Below are positions 57,101 to 59,334 of a DNA stretch of 64,000 bases, one piece after another (the stretch's first letter is position 1; each line of letters opens with the position of its first letter). Source of the stretch: Siphonodentalium dalli (Eukaryota > Mollusca > Scaphopoda > Gadilida > Siphonodentaliidae). The notes under the pieces were generated by a model. It made no database searches. It had not been told where the DNA came from and was given only the letters and a program-made list of their open reading frames with translations. The stretch is taken from assembly GCA_032622095.1 (NCBI GenBank), contig CP136069.1:4450976-4514975 (forward strand), in the 5' to 3' direction. Both the position numbers and the translations under genes were made by a program.

Positions 57101-59327
57101 TTATTCAATACTTTTTAAAATAAAGTTAAAGACCAACCAAAATCAGAAAATAAACTACCTTTTTATTTGTTTAAATGTGATTTATTTGTTGCCAAATAAG
57201 GTTATAAAATGTTTATTTCACATTAACATTTTCGTGAATATATTTAATGATATTTTGAAAGAAATAGCTATCTTATTGTTTACTTTTGTGATCAGTCACT
57301 TCACAAAGTAATCTCCCTTTGGTTCATGGCATCATCATGTGACCCACAGTCATGACAGAGGGAAGACGTTATGAATCTAGGTGTATATATTTTGGAATAA
57401 TGAGTATAAAATACGATTTAAAAAAAATCAAATTCACGTTCCACACAAAATGTCAAACCAACTTGCATTCATACTCCATGGAACGCAAGCAAATCAACAT
57501 CGCAGTGATCAACGTTTTGATTGAATGCGCAGTGATTGACGTTTTGACATTGTCATTTGATAAGTGAAGTTATCATCCGGAAACCAAAACTGCTAACAGA
57601 CAGACGGACAGACCAAACACATAATATGGCAGTTTTTCAAACGGGTGTATAAAATGTCAAAATTTAACAGACTGCAACCATGATAATTTTTCCTATATTT
57701 GCCTGCAACAAAAATAAATGGCCGATCAATGGTTCCATGATGGTGAATATTGTGAACTACATCAATTGGGCACATTGATTATGAAATGTATCATCAGCCA
57801 ATTTGGGAATATAGAGAGACTAAACTAAAAAAGAAAAAGAAAGTTCGGGAAATAAGTTTCTAGAAACTTAAACACTTGTTAATTTGATAATAAAGAAACT
57901 TTCCAGAGACAATGAGGCCTAAGCAGAATGCGGTCCCCAGAGGGTGAATTTAGTGATGCTAGCCCACTATGTGGGGTAGCGTCATAAAATTCACCCTATG
58001 GGGACCTCAGTCCGCAAATGTCATGCATGCACCTTTTTCTCAGGCTTGACCGTAATCGTAACTATGGATACGGCAAAATGATAACTGATAGCAAGAATGC
58101 AAAATCTAGTGATGTACAGTAATGCCCTAAATAACCGACTCCTTAACCACAGCAGAATTATGGGTAATTTTTCAGGATTTAGTCGGAAATATGGCTTGTT
58201 GCCATTCATCAGAAAGCTCTCAGTGAAAACTTTCCGATGAATGGCAACAAGCCATATTTCCGTCTAAATCCTGAAAAATTACCCATAATTATGCTGTGGT
58301 TTAAGGAGTTGATTATTTAGAGTATTACTGTAGTATCTTATTCGTAATTCTTATCAGTTCACTGATACAAGCCTTGAAATAGTGTGTCTTTCATTTGCAG
58401 AATGAGGTCCCCAGAGGGTGAAATTAGTGATGCTATCCTGAACAGCGGACAATTGTCACTAATTCACCCTCTGTTACCTCATTCTGCTTAGCGCTCAACT
58501 GCTATGGGAGACCTAGGATCAGATTGAAGTTTCCACGTTAAAGTTGGTGATGTTCGCCAATTAGTCACCTCGATTATGCATTTTATCTTCTGCAAATTAG
58601 GGGATATAGAAACTTCCCAGAAGGGAAAAAGTTACTAAAAACAATGTTAAATTGAGACTATAGATACTTCTCAGAAGATGAGGCCTAAGGTCCCCAGAGG
58701 GTGAATTTGGTGATGCTAGCCCATCGTGCAGTATAGCATCATTAAATTCATCCTCTGGGCACCTCGTTCTGCAAATGTCAGATAAACAAAATTCAGGCTT
58801 GTACTGGAAACCCAAGCTTCATGCAGAGTTCAGTCCCCTACGCAGGACTTACTGCTGCCCACACCAACACGTAATGTGAAGAAATGTCACATTTATTTAT
58901 TTAAGACTTTTGTAGGTTACAATTCATTCTGCATTATTCTGCGAAAATTGAACTTTCCATTTTCATTTGAAAATTGTCCAGATCAAGCCAGAATGAATTG
59001 TAACTGACAAAACACTTCAATAAAAATGTTAGATTTCATCAGATTTAATTAAGAAAATACACATGCCGACAGCGGTCAGACATAGCATAGCGAGGGGACT
59101 GAACTCTGTTTTGCAGCTTGCTAGAAACTACCTGTTTGACTTGATCTTCAGACATACCGTAGCGAGGGGACTGAACTCTGTTTTGTAGCTTGCTCGAAAC
59201 CTACCTGTTTGACTTGATCTTTTTTAAGCAGAAAGACTTGTCCTGAACTTGTTGAAGCAATTTCCTCAAAAGCTTGGAATCCTTGATGTGTTTGGTCGCC
59301 GCAGTCGCCCGTTAACACAAACACAAC
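2850..59327 (-). CDS. HMCN1: Hemicentin-like gene, 16 internal exons (vWA end, linker, Ig1-Ig8), partial at both ends
   Basis: The span covers 16 exons on the minus strand: 59205-59327, 55694-55865, 54847-55083, 49071-49255, 47367-47584, 42689-42810, 38602-38782, 37933-38024, 18172-18414, 13627-13751, 10929-11073, 9094-9276, 8634-8729, 7449-7721, 5225-5506 and 2850-3122. Phases chain without conflict (0,1,1,0,2,1,2,1,1,0,1,1,1,1,1,1 at exon ends) and give about 983 codons. The order of vWA end, linker and consecutive I-set Ig domains is the N-terminal plan of hemicentins, secreted basement-membrane proteins that tether epithelia. The vWA exon and the start of the next exon read very close to vertebrate hemicentin-1 as I remember it (TGDC and [12 protein letters not shown] motifs). 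The signal peptide, MIDAS half of vWA, later Ig repeats and EGF-like C-terminus lie outside the window. Introns total over 53 kb and are mostly repeats. Confidence 0.9.
3210..4215. mobile_element. Long inverted repeat of the 'GGTCCCCAGAGGG' palindromic family
   Basis: Two arms of roughly 400 bp (about 3300-3665 and 3745-4110) are reverse complements around a centre near 3705. Each arm contains smaller palindromes built on AATTTAGTGATGCTA and CCCTCTGGGGACCTCA. The same family occurs as shorter pieces at 9545-9655, 10562-10660, 12410-12545, 16915-17345, 18052-18165, 42860-43640, 45570-45975, 50160-50530, 51200-51515, 57725-58045 and 58365-58800. No transposase frame is present, so it is non-autonomous. 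The superfamily is not clear. Confidence 0.8.
4335..4570 (+). mobile_element. 75-bp hairpin module plus CCCTGCAGGG tail element
   Basis: The hairpin at 4335-4410 reads CCCTGTGCCAATGCATTC, continues to a short loop region with GTCGACCATAGGTCG, and folds back to GCATTGGCC. It is followed by a poly-T/A stretch and then by a segment with CCCTGCAGGGAGCCCC and GTTTGTCTGGGGCTCTGTAT. The same combination occurs at 12603-12835 and 60603-60840, and inverted at 46875-47115. Confidence 0.75.
4889..5103. mobile_element. Mariner-like palindromic MITE
   Basis: This near-perfect 215-bp palindrome has ends TACAGTAATGC and GCATTACTGTA. TA at the edges followed by CAGT is the usual form of Tc1/mariner termini with TA target duplication. 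Each arm carries AATTATGGGTAACTTTTCAGG and the centre is GAGAGCTTTCCGATG. There is no coding capacity. Confidence 0.85.
5225..5506 (-). CDS. HMCN1: Exon O: complete Ig domain 7
   Basis: This exon is 282 nt with phase 1 at both ends. The acceptor is TTTTCAG before TTCCCCC. The donor GTTGGT after TTCAAG is weaker than the other donors of this gene. The peptide begins [17 protein letters not shown], has cysteines in [13 protein letters not shown] and [12 protein letters not shown] and the tryptophan in FQWYKDG, a clear I-set domain. The 5' splice site is 120 bp from the end of a mariner-like palindrome (4889-5103). Confidence 0.9.
5712..6295 (+). repeat. 131-bp tandem repeat, about 4.4 copies
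   Basis: The landmark ATTAGAATGGCAGCCGGTCG recurs at 5731, 5862, 5993, 6124 and 6255, an exact 131-bp spacing. Each unit includes CTGTCTGGGGCTCCATAAGG, which resembles the tail of the hairpin elements. The last unit ends in sequence also seen at 12262-12340. The open frames across it are repeat-derived. Confidence 0.9.
6300..7050 (+). mobile_element. Retroposon-like tail ending in a CA microsatellite
   Basis: Repeated phrases such as CCAAATTTCAAGTCGAT at 6349 and 6473, and CCAAGTTTCATCGAAATTGG at 6933, precede a (CA)n run at 6986-7018. This pattern is typical of 3' tails of non-LTR elements or SINEs in invertebrate genomes. No reverse transcriptase frame is present. The assignment is by general appearance only. 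Confidence 0.4.
7215..7324. mobile_element. Half of a mariner-like palindrome
   Basis: Only one arm is present, from the central GAGAGCTTTCCGATG to GCATTACTGTA. It lies in the intron between exons N and O. Confidence 0.8.
7449..7721 (-). CDS. HMCN1: Exon N: complete Ig domain 6
   Basis: This exon is 273 nt with phase 1 at both ends. The acceptor is TCTTGCAG before TTCGACC; the donor is CCATG followed by GTGAGT. The peptide starts [18 protein letters not shown], with cysteines in [10 protein letters not shown] and [12 protein letters not shown] and a tryptophan in SVVWTRN. The first 17 bases and the acceptor are repeated about nine times directly upstream as a 48-bp minisatellite (7702-8117). 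Entering from an upstream copy would meet TGA in the exon frame, so the exon-proximal acceptor is the productive one. Confidence 0.9.
7702..8117 (-). repeat. 48-bp minisatellite made from the exon N 3' splice site, about 9 copies
   Basis: Each unit contains, on the minus strand, TTATCTTRCAG followed by TWCGACCGRTGCTGGCG, that is the acceptor and the first codons of exon N, then intron sequence. The unit length is a multiple of three, so two frames are open across the array, but the frame of exon N itself contains TGA in every unit. The copy nearest the exon (acceptor just above 7721) is the productive site. Confidence 0.92.
8407..8573. mobile_element. Mariner-like palindromic MITE, internally shortened
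   Basis: The ends are TACAGTAATGCCCTAAATAA and the matching inverted end at 8573; the central stem is deleted relative to the 215-bp form. Confidence 0.85.
8634..8729 (-). CDS. HMCN1: Exon M: end of Ig domain 5
   Basis: This short exon of 96 nt has phase 1 at both ends. The acceptor is TTTTCAG before ATATCG; the donor is GGTCTGG followed by GTAAGT. The peptide [19 protein letters not shown] then [11 protein letters not shown] supplies the second Ig cysteine and last strand. No start or stop codon of its own is expected. The upstream intron (8730-9093) holds about three copies of a roughly 100-bp tandem repeat. Confidence 0.88.
8770..9030. repeat. Tandem repeat of about 100 bp, 2-3 copies
   Basis: The phrase GTTTACAATCAGTTTGTTTA recurs at 8815, 8901 and 8991, with GTCTGTCCATCTG between. 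It fills most of the intron between exons L and M. Confidence 0.8.
9094..9276 (-). CDS. HMCN1: Exon L: first two thirds of Ig domain 5
   Basis: This exon is 183 nt with phase 1 at both ends. The acceptor is GTTTTAG before CCCCTCC; the donor is TCTCAA followed by GTAAGT. The peptide begins [15 protein letters not shown], has the first Ig cysteine in ATIECQGEG and the core tryptophan in KVHWQRHD, and ends GDLHIS. The closing cysteine is in exon M. Good splice signals and in-frame joining to both neighbours support it. Confidence 0.9.
9799..10015. mobile_element. Mariner-like palindromic MITE
   Basis: This is a full-length palindrome of about 217 bp with TACAGTAATGC-type ends. A fragment of the GGTCCCCAGAGGG family lies just before it (9545-9655). 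Confidence 0.85.
10020..10690. other. Intron sequence with an old dispersed repeat
   Basis: 10505-10568 is an inverted match to 44390-44465 (shared words around TCTACAAC, GCGGAATTTAC and TCCAGTAAATTA). 10562-10660 belongs to the GGTCCCCAGAGGG palindromic family. Nothing else is recognised. Confidence 0.55.
10694..10910. mobile_element. Mariner-like palindromic MITE beside exon K
   Basis: This full-length palindrome ends 18 bp from the end of exon K. Its arm is the sequence fused to the inverted exon copy at 48486-48589. Confidence 0.88.
10929..11073 (-). CDS. HMCN1: Exon K: second half of Ig domain 4
   Basis: This exon is 145 nt, phase 0 in and phase 1 out. The acceptor is TTTCAG before CTCCAC; the donor is AGGAT followed by GTGAGT. 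The peptide [16 protein letters not shown] then [12 protein letters not shown] closes Ig4. It lies between two mariner-like palindromes (10694-10910 and 11153-11280). An inverted, slightly diverged copy of this exon occurs on the plus strand at 48347-48485 in a different intron of the same gene, again with element arms on both sides; the copy lacks the last six exon bases and the donor. Confidence 0.9.
11153..11280. mobile_element. Rearranged mariner-like MITE upstream of exon K
   Basis: It contains the element end (ATGCCCTAAATAATCGACTC), a short inverted end, and then a displaced arm GATTTAGTCGGAAATATGGC. The outer end is also present, inverted, at the exon copy near 48240-48267. Confidence 0.8.
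11290..12340. other. Intron with a degenerate dispersed repeat shared with 17400-17995
   Basis: 11700-12060 aligns loosely with 17640-17995: shared landmarks are TTGACATCCAT, TATGTGGG, TTATGTTGAC and CACCCACTTACCT in the same order. I see no intact coding frame and treat it as an old transposon fragment of unknown type. Confidence 0.5.
12603..12970. mobile_element. Pair of inverted hairpin modules with CCCTGCAGGG tail between
   Basis: Hairpins at 12603-12678 and 12895-12970 face each other. The flanks AAATCCAGTCATAAGTCGGG (12574) and CCCGACTTACAACTGGATTT (12982) are inverted matches, so the whole 12555-13015 block is one element with terminal inverted repeats containing GACCCGCCATATC. Confidence 0.8.
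13253..13490. repeat. 21-bp tandem repeat, about 11 copies
   Basis: Units of AGGCTATTTATAAGTTATGTC (21 bp) repeat with small changes. The frame is open because the period is a multiple of three, but this is intronic and not a gene. Confidence 0.9.
13627..13751 (-). CDS. HMCN1: Exon J: first half of Ig domain 4
   Basis: This exon is 125 nt, phase 1 in and phase 0 out. The acceptor is TTTACAG before AGCATCC; the donor is CTCGAG followed by GTAAGT. The peptide [18 protein letters not shown] then [17 protein letters not shown] carries the first Ig cysteine and the core tryptophan. The exon is enclosed by minisatellites: a 21-bp array on its 3' side (13250-13490) and 60-bp and 30-bp class arrays on its 5' side (13765-14745). 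Confidence 0.88.
13765..14745. repeat. Two adjoining minisatellites upstream of exon J
   Basis: 13765-13960 has about four units containing GCTAACTAACCCACACCCCC. 13960-14745 has units of about 30-37 bp built on ACACCTGTGTTGGTTGGTTG and AGTTTATATA, in mixed unit lengths. Neither contains exon J sequence. Confidence 0.88.
14850..16870 (-). repeat. 47-bp tandem array with tRNA-like box A in each unit, about 43 copies
   Basis: On the minus strand each unit reads GGGACCCCGATGGCTCAG, then TTAGTAAGGCGC and ATTACATTCTTATGGA. The part TGGCTCAGTTAGTAAGGC resembles the D-arm and internal box A of a tRNA or a tRNA-derived SINE. No box B (GTTCGAATCC type) or complete cloverleaf is seen. Variants (CTCC, TTCACC, GCGCC before TTACTAACTG on the plus strand) recur in blocks, which suggests multi-unit duplication. 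Confidence 0.85.
16915..18165. repeat. Intron block duplicated together with the exon I donor
   Basis: 17220-17360 and 18052-18180 share the same palindromic fragment (GAATTTGGTGACACTAGTCC) followed by AAAATATTTTTAGG and CTTACCAAGGTATTTAAG, which is the reverse complement of the exon I end and donor. A third, shorter copy of the junction is at 18017-18055. Exon-derived parts are about 42 nt at 17344-17385 and 24 nt at 18031-18055. The middle part, 17400-17995, is the degenerate repeat shared with 11700-12060. Confidence 0.85.
18172..18414 (-). CDS. HMCN1: Exon I: complete Ig domain 3
   Basis: This exon is 243 nt with phase 1 at both ends, a complete symmetrical Ig module. The acceptor is TTCACAG before AACGACC; the donor is CCTTG followed by GTAAGC. 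Cysteines are in [13 protein letters not shown] and [12 protein letters not shown], and the core tryptophan is in YLWLHN. The donor end is present twice more downstream in the intron (about 18031-18055 and 17341-17385), each with the same GTAAGC-type site, embedded in a duplicated intron block. A TTAA-flanked palindromic MITE sits 26 bp upstream of the acceptor (18441-18680). Confidence 0.9.
18441..18680. mobile_element. TTAA-flanked palindromic MITE (CCCTTTGAGTGCCAG ends) with hairpin module
   Basis: The ends are TTAACCCTTTGAGTGCCAG and its reverse complement. TTAA at both edges followed by CCC is the form of piggyBac-type termini. The inner part includes the 75-bp hairpin (18485-18560) and GATCGGCC motifs. 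Confidence 0.8.
18700..20220. other. Intron sequence, mostly unrecognised
   Basis: 19558-19640 is a damaged TTAACCCTTTC element end with a broken hairpin module, followed by A-rich repeats of AAAGAATGTAAGAAAAAATG to 19760. No exon is seen. The 77-codon open frame at 19984-20217 has no recognisable domain and no splice or conservation evidence. Confidence 0.5.
20224..20622. mobile_element. TTAA-flanked MITE, 399 bp (CCCTTTACCCAACA ends), two hairpins
   Basis: The element begins TTAACCCTTTACCCAACA and ends with the inverted form. It contains CCGGCCAAAACCGGCC, a GAACCGGCTCC segment and two facing 75-bp hairpins (20370-20445 and 20524-20598). Two further full copies are at 56292-56691 and, inverted, at 61811-62210; a fragment is at 38246-38346. 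Confidence 0.9.
21096..37948 (-). repeat. 16.8 kb tandem array derived from the exon H 5' splice site
   Basis: There are two main monomers: 45 bp (CACATCATATAGAGTATTTA, then TTCCACTAACCATGGACTTT) and 59 bp, which has an added TTAGGAAGGCTCTT. On the minus strand the 59-bp unit reads AGAGCCTTCCTAAAAGTCC then ATGGTTAGTGG, that is the last 24 bases of exon H plus its donor, followed by intron. Rarer forms are 46 bp (GGACCTTTAA), about 39 bp (TTCCCTGGACC, confined to 21.4-22.9 kb) and 31 bp (37745-37925). There are roughly 300 or more units, all in one orientation. Long open frames on both strands at 21134-23212 and 32878-34309 arise where 45-bp units run uninterrupted. Confidence 0.95.
37933..38024 (-). 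CDS. HMCN1: Exon H: second half of Ig domain 2
   Basis: This exon is 92 nt, phase 2 in and phase 1 out. The acceptor is TTTCAG before GGGTGTC; the donor is CCATG followed by GTTAGT. The peptide is [16 protein letters not shown] then RAFLKVHG, containing the Y-x-C cysteine that closes Ig2. The last 24 bases of this exon and its donor site are the recognisable source of the 59-bp unit of the 16.8 kb array that starts directly downstream. Reading past the donor hits TAG within two codons, so donor copies further into the array would not give a productive transcript. Confidence 0.85.
38025..38601. other. Intron between exons G and H with dispersed repeats
   Basis: 38060-38265 is a same-orientation match to 61078-61275 (shared ATCTGATCACTCTGAGCTTT and CCCCCGAAGCCAAAGAAATA). 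38246-38346 is a fragment of the CCCTTTACCCAACA element. The rest is unique. Confidence 0.75.
38602..38782 (-). CDS. HMCN1: Exon G: first half of Ig domain 2
   Basis: This exon is 181 nt, phase 1 in and phase 2 out. The acceptor is ATTTTCAG before AACCCCC; the donor is GTAAG followed by GTAAGC. The peptide begins [18 protein letters not shown], with the first Ig cysteine in FLTCQAQ and the core tryptophan in VTWLF. The first 45 or so bases, together with the acceptor and upstream intron, are the source of the tandem array at 38786-40205. The reading frame is also open upstream of the acceptor for nearly 900 bases through that array, so an exon extended on its 5' side cannot be excluded from sequence alone. 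Confidence 0.86.
38786..40205 (-). repeat. 45-bp array made from the exon G 3' splice site and first codons
   Basis: 38830-39770 holds about 21 units whose minus-strand translation is [15 protein letters not shown], matching the start of exon G ([15 protein letters not shown]). 39770-40205 holds about five larger partial copies that also contain the acceptor and upstream intron (GTAAACATGGATATATGTTG). Single-base indels in a few units shift the frame, so all three minus-strand frames are open for long distances (351, 483 and 514 codons). One frame runs from 39653 straight into exon G in its correct frame. Confidence 0.93.
40375..40870. mobile_element. TTAA-flanked MITE (CCCTTTCAGTGCCAG ends), 496 bp
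   Basis: The ends TTAACCCTTTCAGTGCCAGG and the inverted CCTGGCACTGAAAGGGTTAA match over about 20 bp. It contains one hairpin module (40751-40825). A truncated hairpin follows at 40932-40961, directly fused to a copy of exon G acceptor-array sequence (GAGGACTCAGATACATTGG). Confidence 0.85.
41077..41849. mobile_element. hAT-like non-autonomous element with 8-bp target duplication
   Basis: The element 41085-41841 starts TAGAGATGGGTGGTTT and ends in CCGATCCATCACTA, imperfect inverted ends of the TAGNGATGG form. It is flanked on both sides by GTGGGCGT (41077-41084 and 41842-41849), an exact 8-bp direct repeat as made by hAT transposases. Subterminal TTCGGTTTCGG repeats occur at both ends. There is no transposase frame. 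Confidence 0.85.
41850..42688. other. Intron sequence upstream of exon F, no recognised feature
   Basis: Apart from a low-complexity GTGGCCACTTT stretch (42325-42370) and an imperfect hairpin at 42583-42668 I see nothing annotatable. Confidence 0.5.
42689..42810 (-). CDS. HMCN1: Exon F: second half of Ig domain 1
   Basis: This exon is 122 nt, phase 2 in and phase 1 out. The acceptor is TTGTAG before ATTTTCC; the donor is ATCACAG followed by GTAATA. The peptide [11 protein letters not shown] then [12 protein letters not shown] carries the second Ig cysteine in the usual Y-x-C setting followed by the N-x-A-G turn. It completes the Ig fold opened in exon E; together they give an I-set domain of normal size. 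The adjacent region at 42580-42670 is an imperfect hairpin in the intron. Confidence 0.86.
42860..43897. mobile_element. GGTCCCCAGAGGG-family palindromes followed by a mariner-like MITE
   Basis: 42860-43640 has at least three palindromic blocks of the GGTCCCCAGAGGG family. 43678-43897 is a full-length mariner-like palindrome with a TACAGTAATGC left end and a right end changed to TTACTGCA. Confidence 0.8.
43900..45565. other. Intron sequence without recognised genes
   Basis: 44390-44465 is an inverted match to 10505-10568. The 80-codon frame at 44882-45124 is hydrophobic at its end but has no splice signals in the hemicentin frame and no recognisable domain. Nothing else stands out. Confidence 0.5.
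45570..45975. mobile_element. GGTCCCCAGAGGG-family palindromic element
   Basis: Two palindromes flank a spacer with TTTCTATATCCCCTTAATTT. The outer ends GTGTCTGTCATTTGCAGAAT and the inverted form at 45940-45965 define the element. Confidence 0.8.
46190..47290. repeat. 46-bp tandem repeat and retroposon-like tails, with an inserted hairpin element
   Basis: 46330-46620 has about six units containing ATACTAAATTTCATTGAG and TCCTCATAGTGGT at 46-bp spacing. The flanking sequence repeats CAGATAAACAAAGAT and ACATCCATACCAAATTTCAT. An inverted hairpin-plus-CCCTGCAGGG element (46875-47125) interrupts it. The end GACGGACGAGG with CCCCTTTCTCTTCGAG looks like an invertebrate non-LTR or SINE tail. Confidence 0.65.
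47367..47584 (-). CDS. HMCN1: Exon E: end of linker and first half of Ig domain 1
   Basis: This exon is 218 nt, phase 0 in and phase 2 out. The acceptor is TTTCAG before GTTGAGG; the donor is CACAA followed by GTATGT. The peptide starts [15 protein letters not shown] and then enters an Ig domain with the first conserved cysteine in AKLSCHVSS and the core tryptophan in VIWYKD. The second cysteine is in the next exon. A 22-bp tandem array (47680-47990) lies about 100 bp upstream in the intron but does not contain exon sequence, unlike the junction-derived arrays elsewhere in this gene. Confidence 0.88.
47680..47990. repeat. 22-bp tandem repeat, about 14 copies
   Basis: Units of CCCTATTTACATCCCCTCCC with GA or AA between recur at about 22 bp. 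C/T-rich on this strand; no exon-derived sequence. Confidence 0.9.
48118..48589 (+). mobile_element. Composite mariner-like MITE unit enclosing a captured exon
   Basis: The segment begins with element sequence (GTAATGCCCTAAGTAATCG at 48121), contains a shortened palindrome to 48267, then the inverted copy of intron plus exon K, and ends with a single element arm finishing GCATTACTGTA. The join between the left element and the captured intron (CTGTAGGTGGGG) is the reverse complement of the sequence at 11143-11160, so the flanking element was copied together with the exon. The outer ends look like the normal element termini, as expected if two neighbouring elements moved as one unit. Inverted segmental duplication by another route is the alternative. 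Confidence 0.75.
48347..48485 (+). pseudogene. Inverted partial copy of exon K (Ig4 second half) inside a linker-region intron
   Basis: The plus strand carries 139 of the 145 bases of exon K, without indels and with only a few substitutions, including two changes at the glutamate-alanine step that make it proline-alanine. The acceptor TTTCAG and about 80 bases of upstream intron are also copied. The copy stops six bases before the exon end and runs directly into the arm of a mariner-like palindrome, so its donor site is missing. It lies antisense to the hemicentin transcript and cannot be spliced in as an Ig half-domain from that strand. The frame is still open and keeps the [10 protein letters not shown] motif, pointing to a fairly recent event. 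Confidence 0.9.
48691..49063. mobile_element. Two adjacent mariner-like palindromes beside exon D
   Basis: 48691-48849 is a shortened copy and 48859-49063 a nearly complete one. The second ends eight bases before the exon D boundary, so the intron's 5' end changes from GTGTGTAT directly into the element terminus. Confidence 0.85.
49071..49255 (-). CDS. HMCN1: Exon D: hemicentin linker, last part before the Ig repeats
   Basis: This exon is 185 nt, phase 1 in and phase 0 out. The acceptor is TTTCAG before GAATTC. The best donor is GTGTGT directly after CAGG; a shift by one base (GGTGTG) would break the frame to the next exon. The peptide contains [16 protein letters not shown] and [13 protein letters not shown], which parallel the hemicentin segment with the FVPPNEAFFLKV pattern. 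A mariner-like palindromic element ends within about 8 bases of the donor (element 48859-49063), so the intron's 5' splice site abuts transposon sequence. Confidence 0.85.
49600..50048. mobile_element. Long perfect-looking hairpin followed by a MITE with TTATTACACGCTT ends
   Basis: 49639-49798 is a 160-bp hairpin with GGATAGAAC on both sides of a GAGGCGCTTGCGCCTC centre. 49797-50048 begins TTATTACACGCTTCGCATCC and ends GGAACAAGCGTGTAATAA, inverted ends of a short element. Its interior (CATGTGTGATGAT, GCGTATGGAACGTACG) is the unexpanded relative of the duplicated region at 1-2526. Confidence 0.8.
50160..50530. mobile_element. GGTCCCCAGAGGG-family element
   Basis: A palindrome at 50172-50262 is followed by the spacer and a second, truncated arm to 50530. 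Same family as 3210-4215. Confidence 0.8.
50640..50815. repeat. 18-bp perfect tandem repeat, about 9 copies
   Basis: GTAAAGGGATTGTATTAT is repeated head to tail without visible change. The high identity points to very recent expansion. The open frames (GLYYVK and HNTIPL) are incidental. Confidence 0.95.
50860..52370. repeat. Dispersed and tandem 'GATCGGATGAGGGATGTGG' repeats
   Basis: Blocks with ATCCAAGATGGCC, TAGAGGTCACCC and GATCGGATGAGGGATGTGG recur at 50880-51190 and 51770-52290. They resemble 3' tails of invertebrate retroposons. A GGTCCCCAGAGGG-family element (51200-51515) interrupts them. Confidence 0.7.
52520..54000. repeat. 162-bp class tandem repeat ending in a retroposon-like tail
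   Basis: The phrase AAGTTATCATCCGGAAACCA recurs, with copies of GACAGGATTC at 53163, 53309, 53471 and 53633 (162 bp between the last three). Units contain GGGCCATAACTCTCGCAAAA. Two unit types end in GACGGACGGACAGACC (53040) or GGACGGCGGGCAGACGG (53973). The open frames of 146-151 codons reflect a period divisible by three. Confidence 0.85.
54452..54790. mobile_element. TTAA-flanked palindromic MITE plus a second palindrome, 3' of exon C
   Basis: 54452-54671 begins TTAACCTTTTCAGTGCCAAG and ends in the inverted form; its arms pair through GATCATTTTTCACATTTATT to the centre AAGAGCTCTTAA. 54672-54785 is another hairpin around CCCCTCGGCTCC with outer GCATGGAGAGTTAATACC. Confidence 0.85.
54847..55083 (-). 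CDS. HMCN1: Exon C: hemicentin linker region
   Basis: This exon is 237 nt with phase 1 at both ends, so it is a symmetrical cassette. The acceptor is TTCTCAG before GAAACAG and the donor is ATTAGTG followed by GTATGT. The peptide includes [14 protein letters not shown] and [17 protein letters not shown], matching the conserved hemicentin pattern of valine-valine-asparagine-valine-lysine-glutamate-proline followed by a glycine-tryptophan and an RITGLS-like strand. It is a secreted, extracellular part of the protein with no known catalytic function. Two overlapping palindromic elements lie immediately 3' of it (54452-54790 on the plus strand). Confidence 0.9.
55115..55610. repeat. Intron segment duplicated at 63150-63655
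   Basis: About 490 bp align in the same orientation with moderate divergence; shared words include GTGTCCACTAAATTTCATTT-like and GATGCGGCATTCC, and the end CCATCAATTCAGTAACTGAT. One copy lies in the intron after exon B, the other upstream of the vWA exon. Confidence 0.85.
55694..55865 (-). CDS. HMCN1: Exon B: end of vWA helix and start of hemicentin linker
   Basis: This exon is 172 nt, phase 0 in and phase 1 out. The acceptor is AAACAG before GTTTTAGAG; the donor is CAGCAG followed by GTAATA. The peptide begins [17 protein letters not shown], which corresponds to the hemicentin segment directly after the vWA domain, and continues into a beta-rich stretch (QFTVSISG, then RVHLVDPAG) typical of the linker that recalls a presenter-type sandwich fold. 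It joins in frame to exon A and exon C. No membrane segment or cysteine pair is visible. The flanking intron on the 3' side is short and contains a dispersed duplicate of a segment also present at 63.15-63.65 kb. Confidence 0.88.
55900..56290. other. Intron 5' of exon B, nothing recognised
   Basis: Unique-looking A/T-rich sequence with no palindrome or splice-supported frame that I can defend. Confidence 0.5.
56292..56691. mobile_element. TTAA-flanked MITE, 400 bp, second full copy
   Basis: Same structure and orientation as 20224-20622, with hairpins at 56439-56514 and 56593-56667. The two copies differ at few positions, so the family moved or was copied recently. Confidence 0.9.
56700..57720. 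other. Intron sequence without recognised features
   Basis: 57560-57650 carries a retroposon-like tail (AAGTTATCATCCGGAAACCA, then GACAGACGGACAGACC) related to 52520-54000. The remainder is A/T-rich and shows no exon. Confidence 0.55.
57725..58800. mobile_element. GGTCCCCAGAGGG-family elements around a mariner-like MITE
   Basis: 57725-58045 and 58365-58800 are palindromic family members. 58115-58333 is a full-length mariner-like palindrome between them with TACAGTAATGCCCTAAATAA at its left end. Confidence 0.8.
59077..59220 (-). repeat. 72-bp tandem duplication of the vWA exon's 5' splice site
   Basis: 59077-59148 repeats 59149-59220 with few differences. Each copy includes GATCAAGTCAAACAGGTAG on the minus strand, the last 15 or so exon bases and the donor. 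The exon-proximal copy is the true donor (after 59205); the distal copy is a decoy with GTAGTT. Confidence 0.9.
59205..59327 (-). CDS. HMCN1: Exon A: C-terminal part of the von Willebrand A domain
   Basis: This exon has 41 codons, phase 0 at both ends. The acceptor is TTGCAG before GTTGTG and the donor is CAG followed by GTAGGT. The peptide starts [11 protein letters not shown] and contains [12 protein letters not shown], the last beta strand and helix of the hemicentin vWA domain. The DxSxS metal site would be encoded by earlier exons beyond the window. Both edges of this exon are duplicated in the adjacent introns: the acceptor side in a roughly 900-bp array (59330-60250) and the donor side in a 72-bp tandem duplication (59077-59220). 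The identification rests on strong motif similarity to vertebrate hemicentin-1. Confidence 0.92.
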
Positions 59328-59334
59328 CTGCAAT

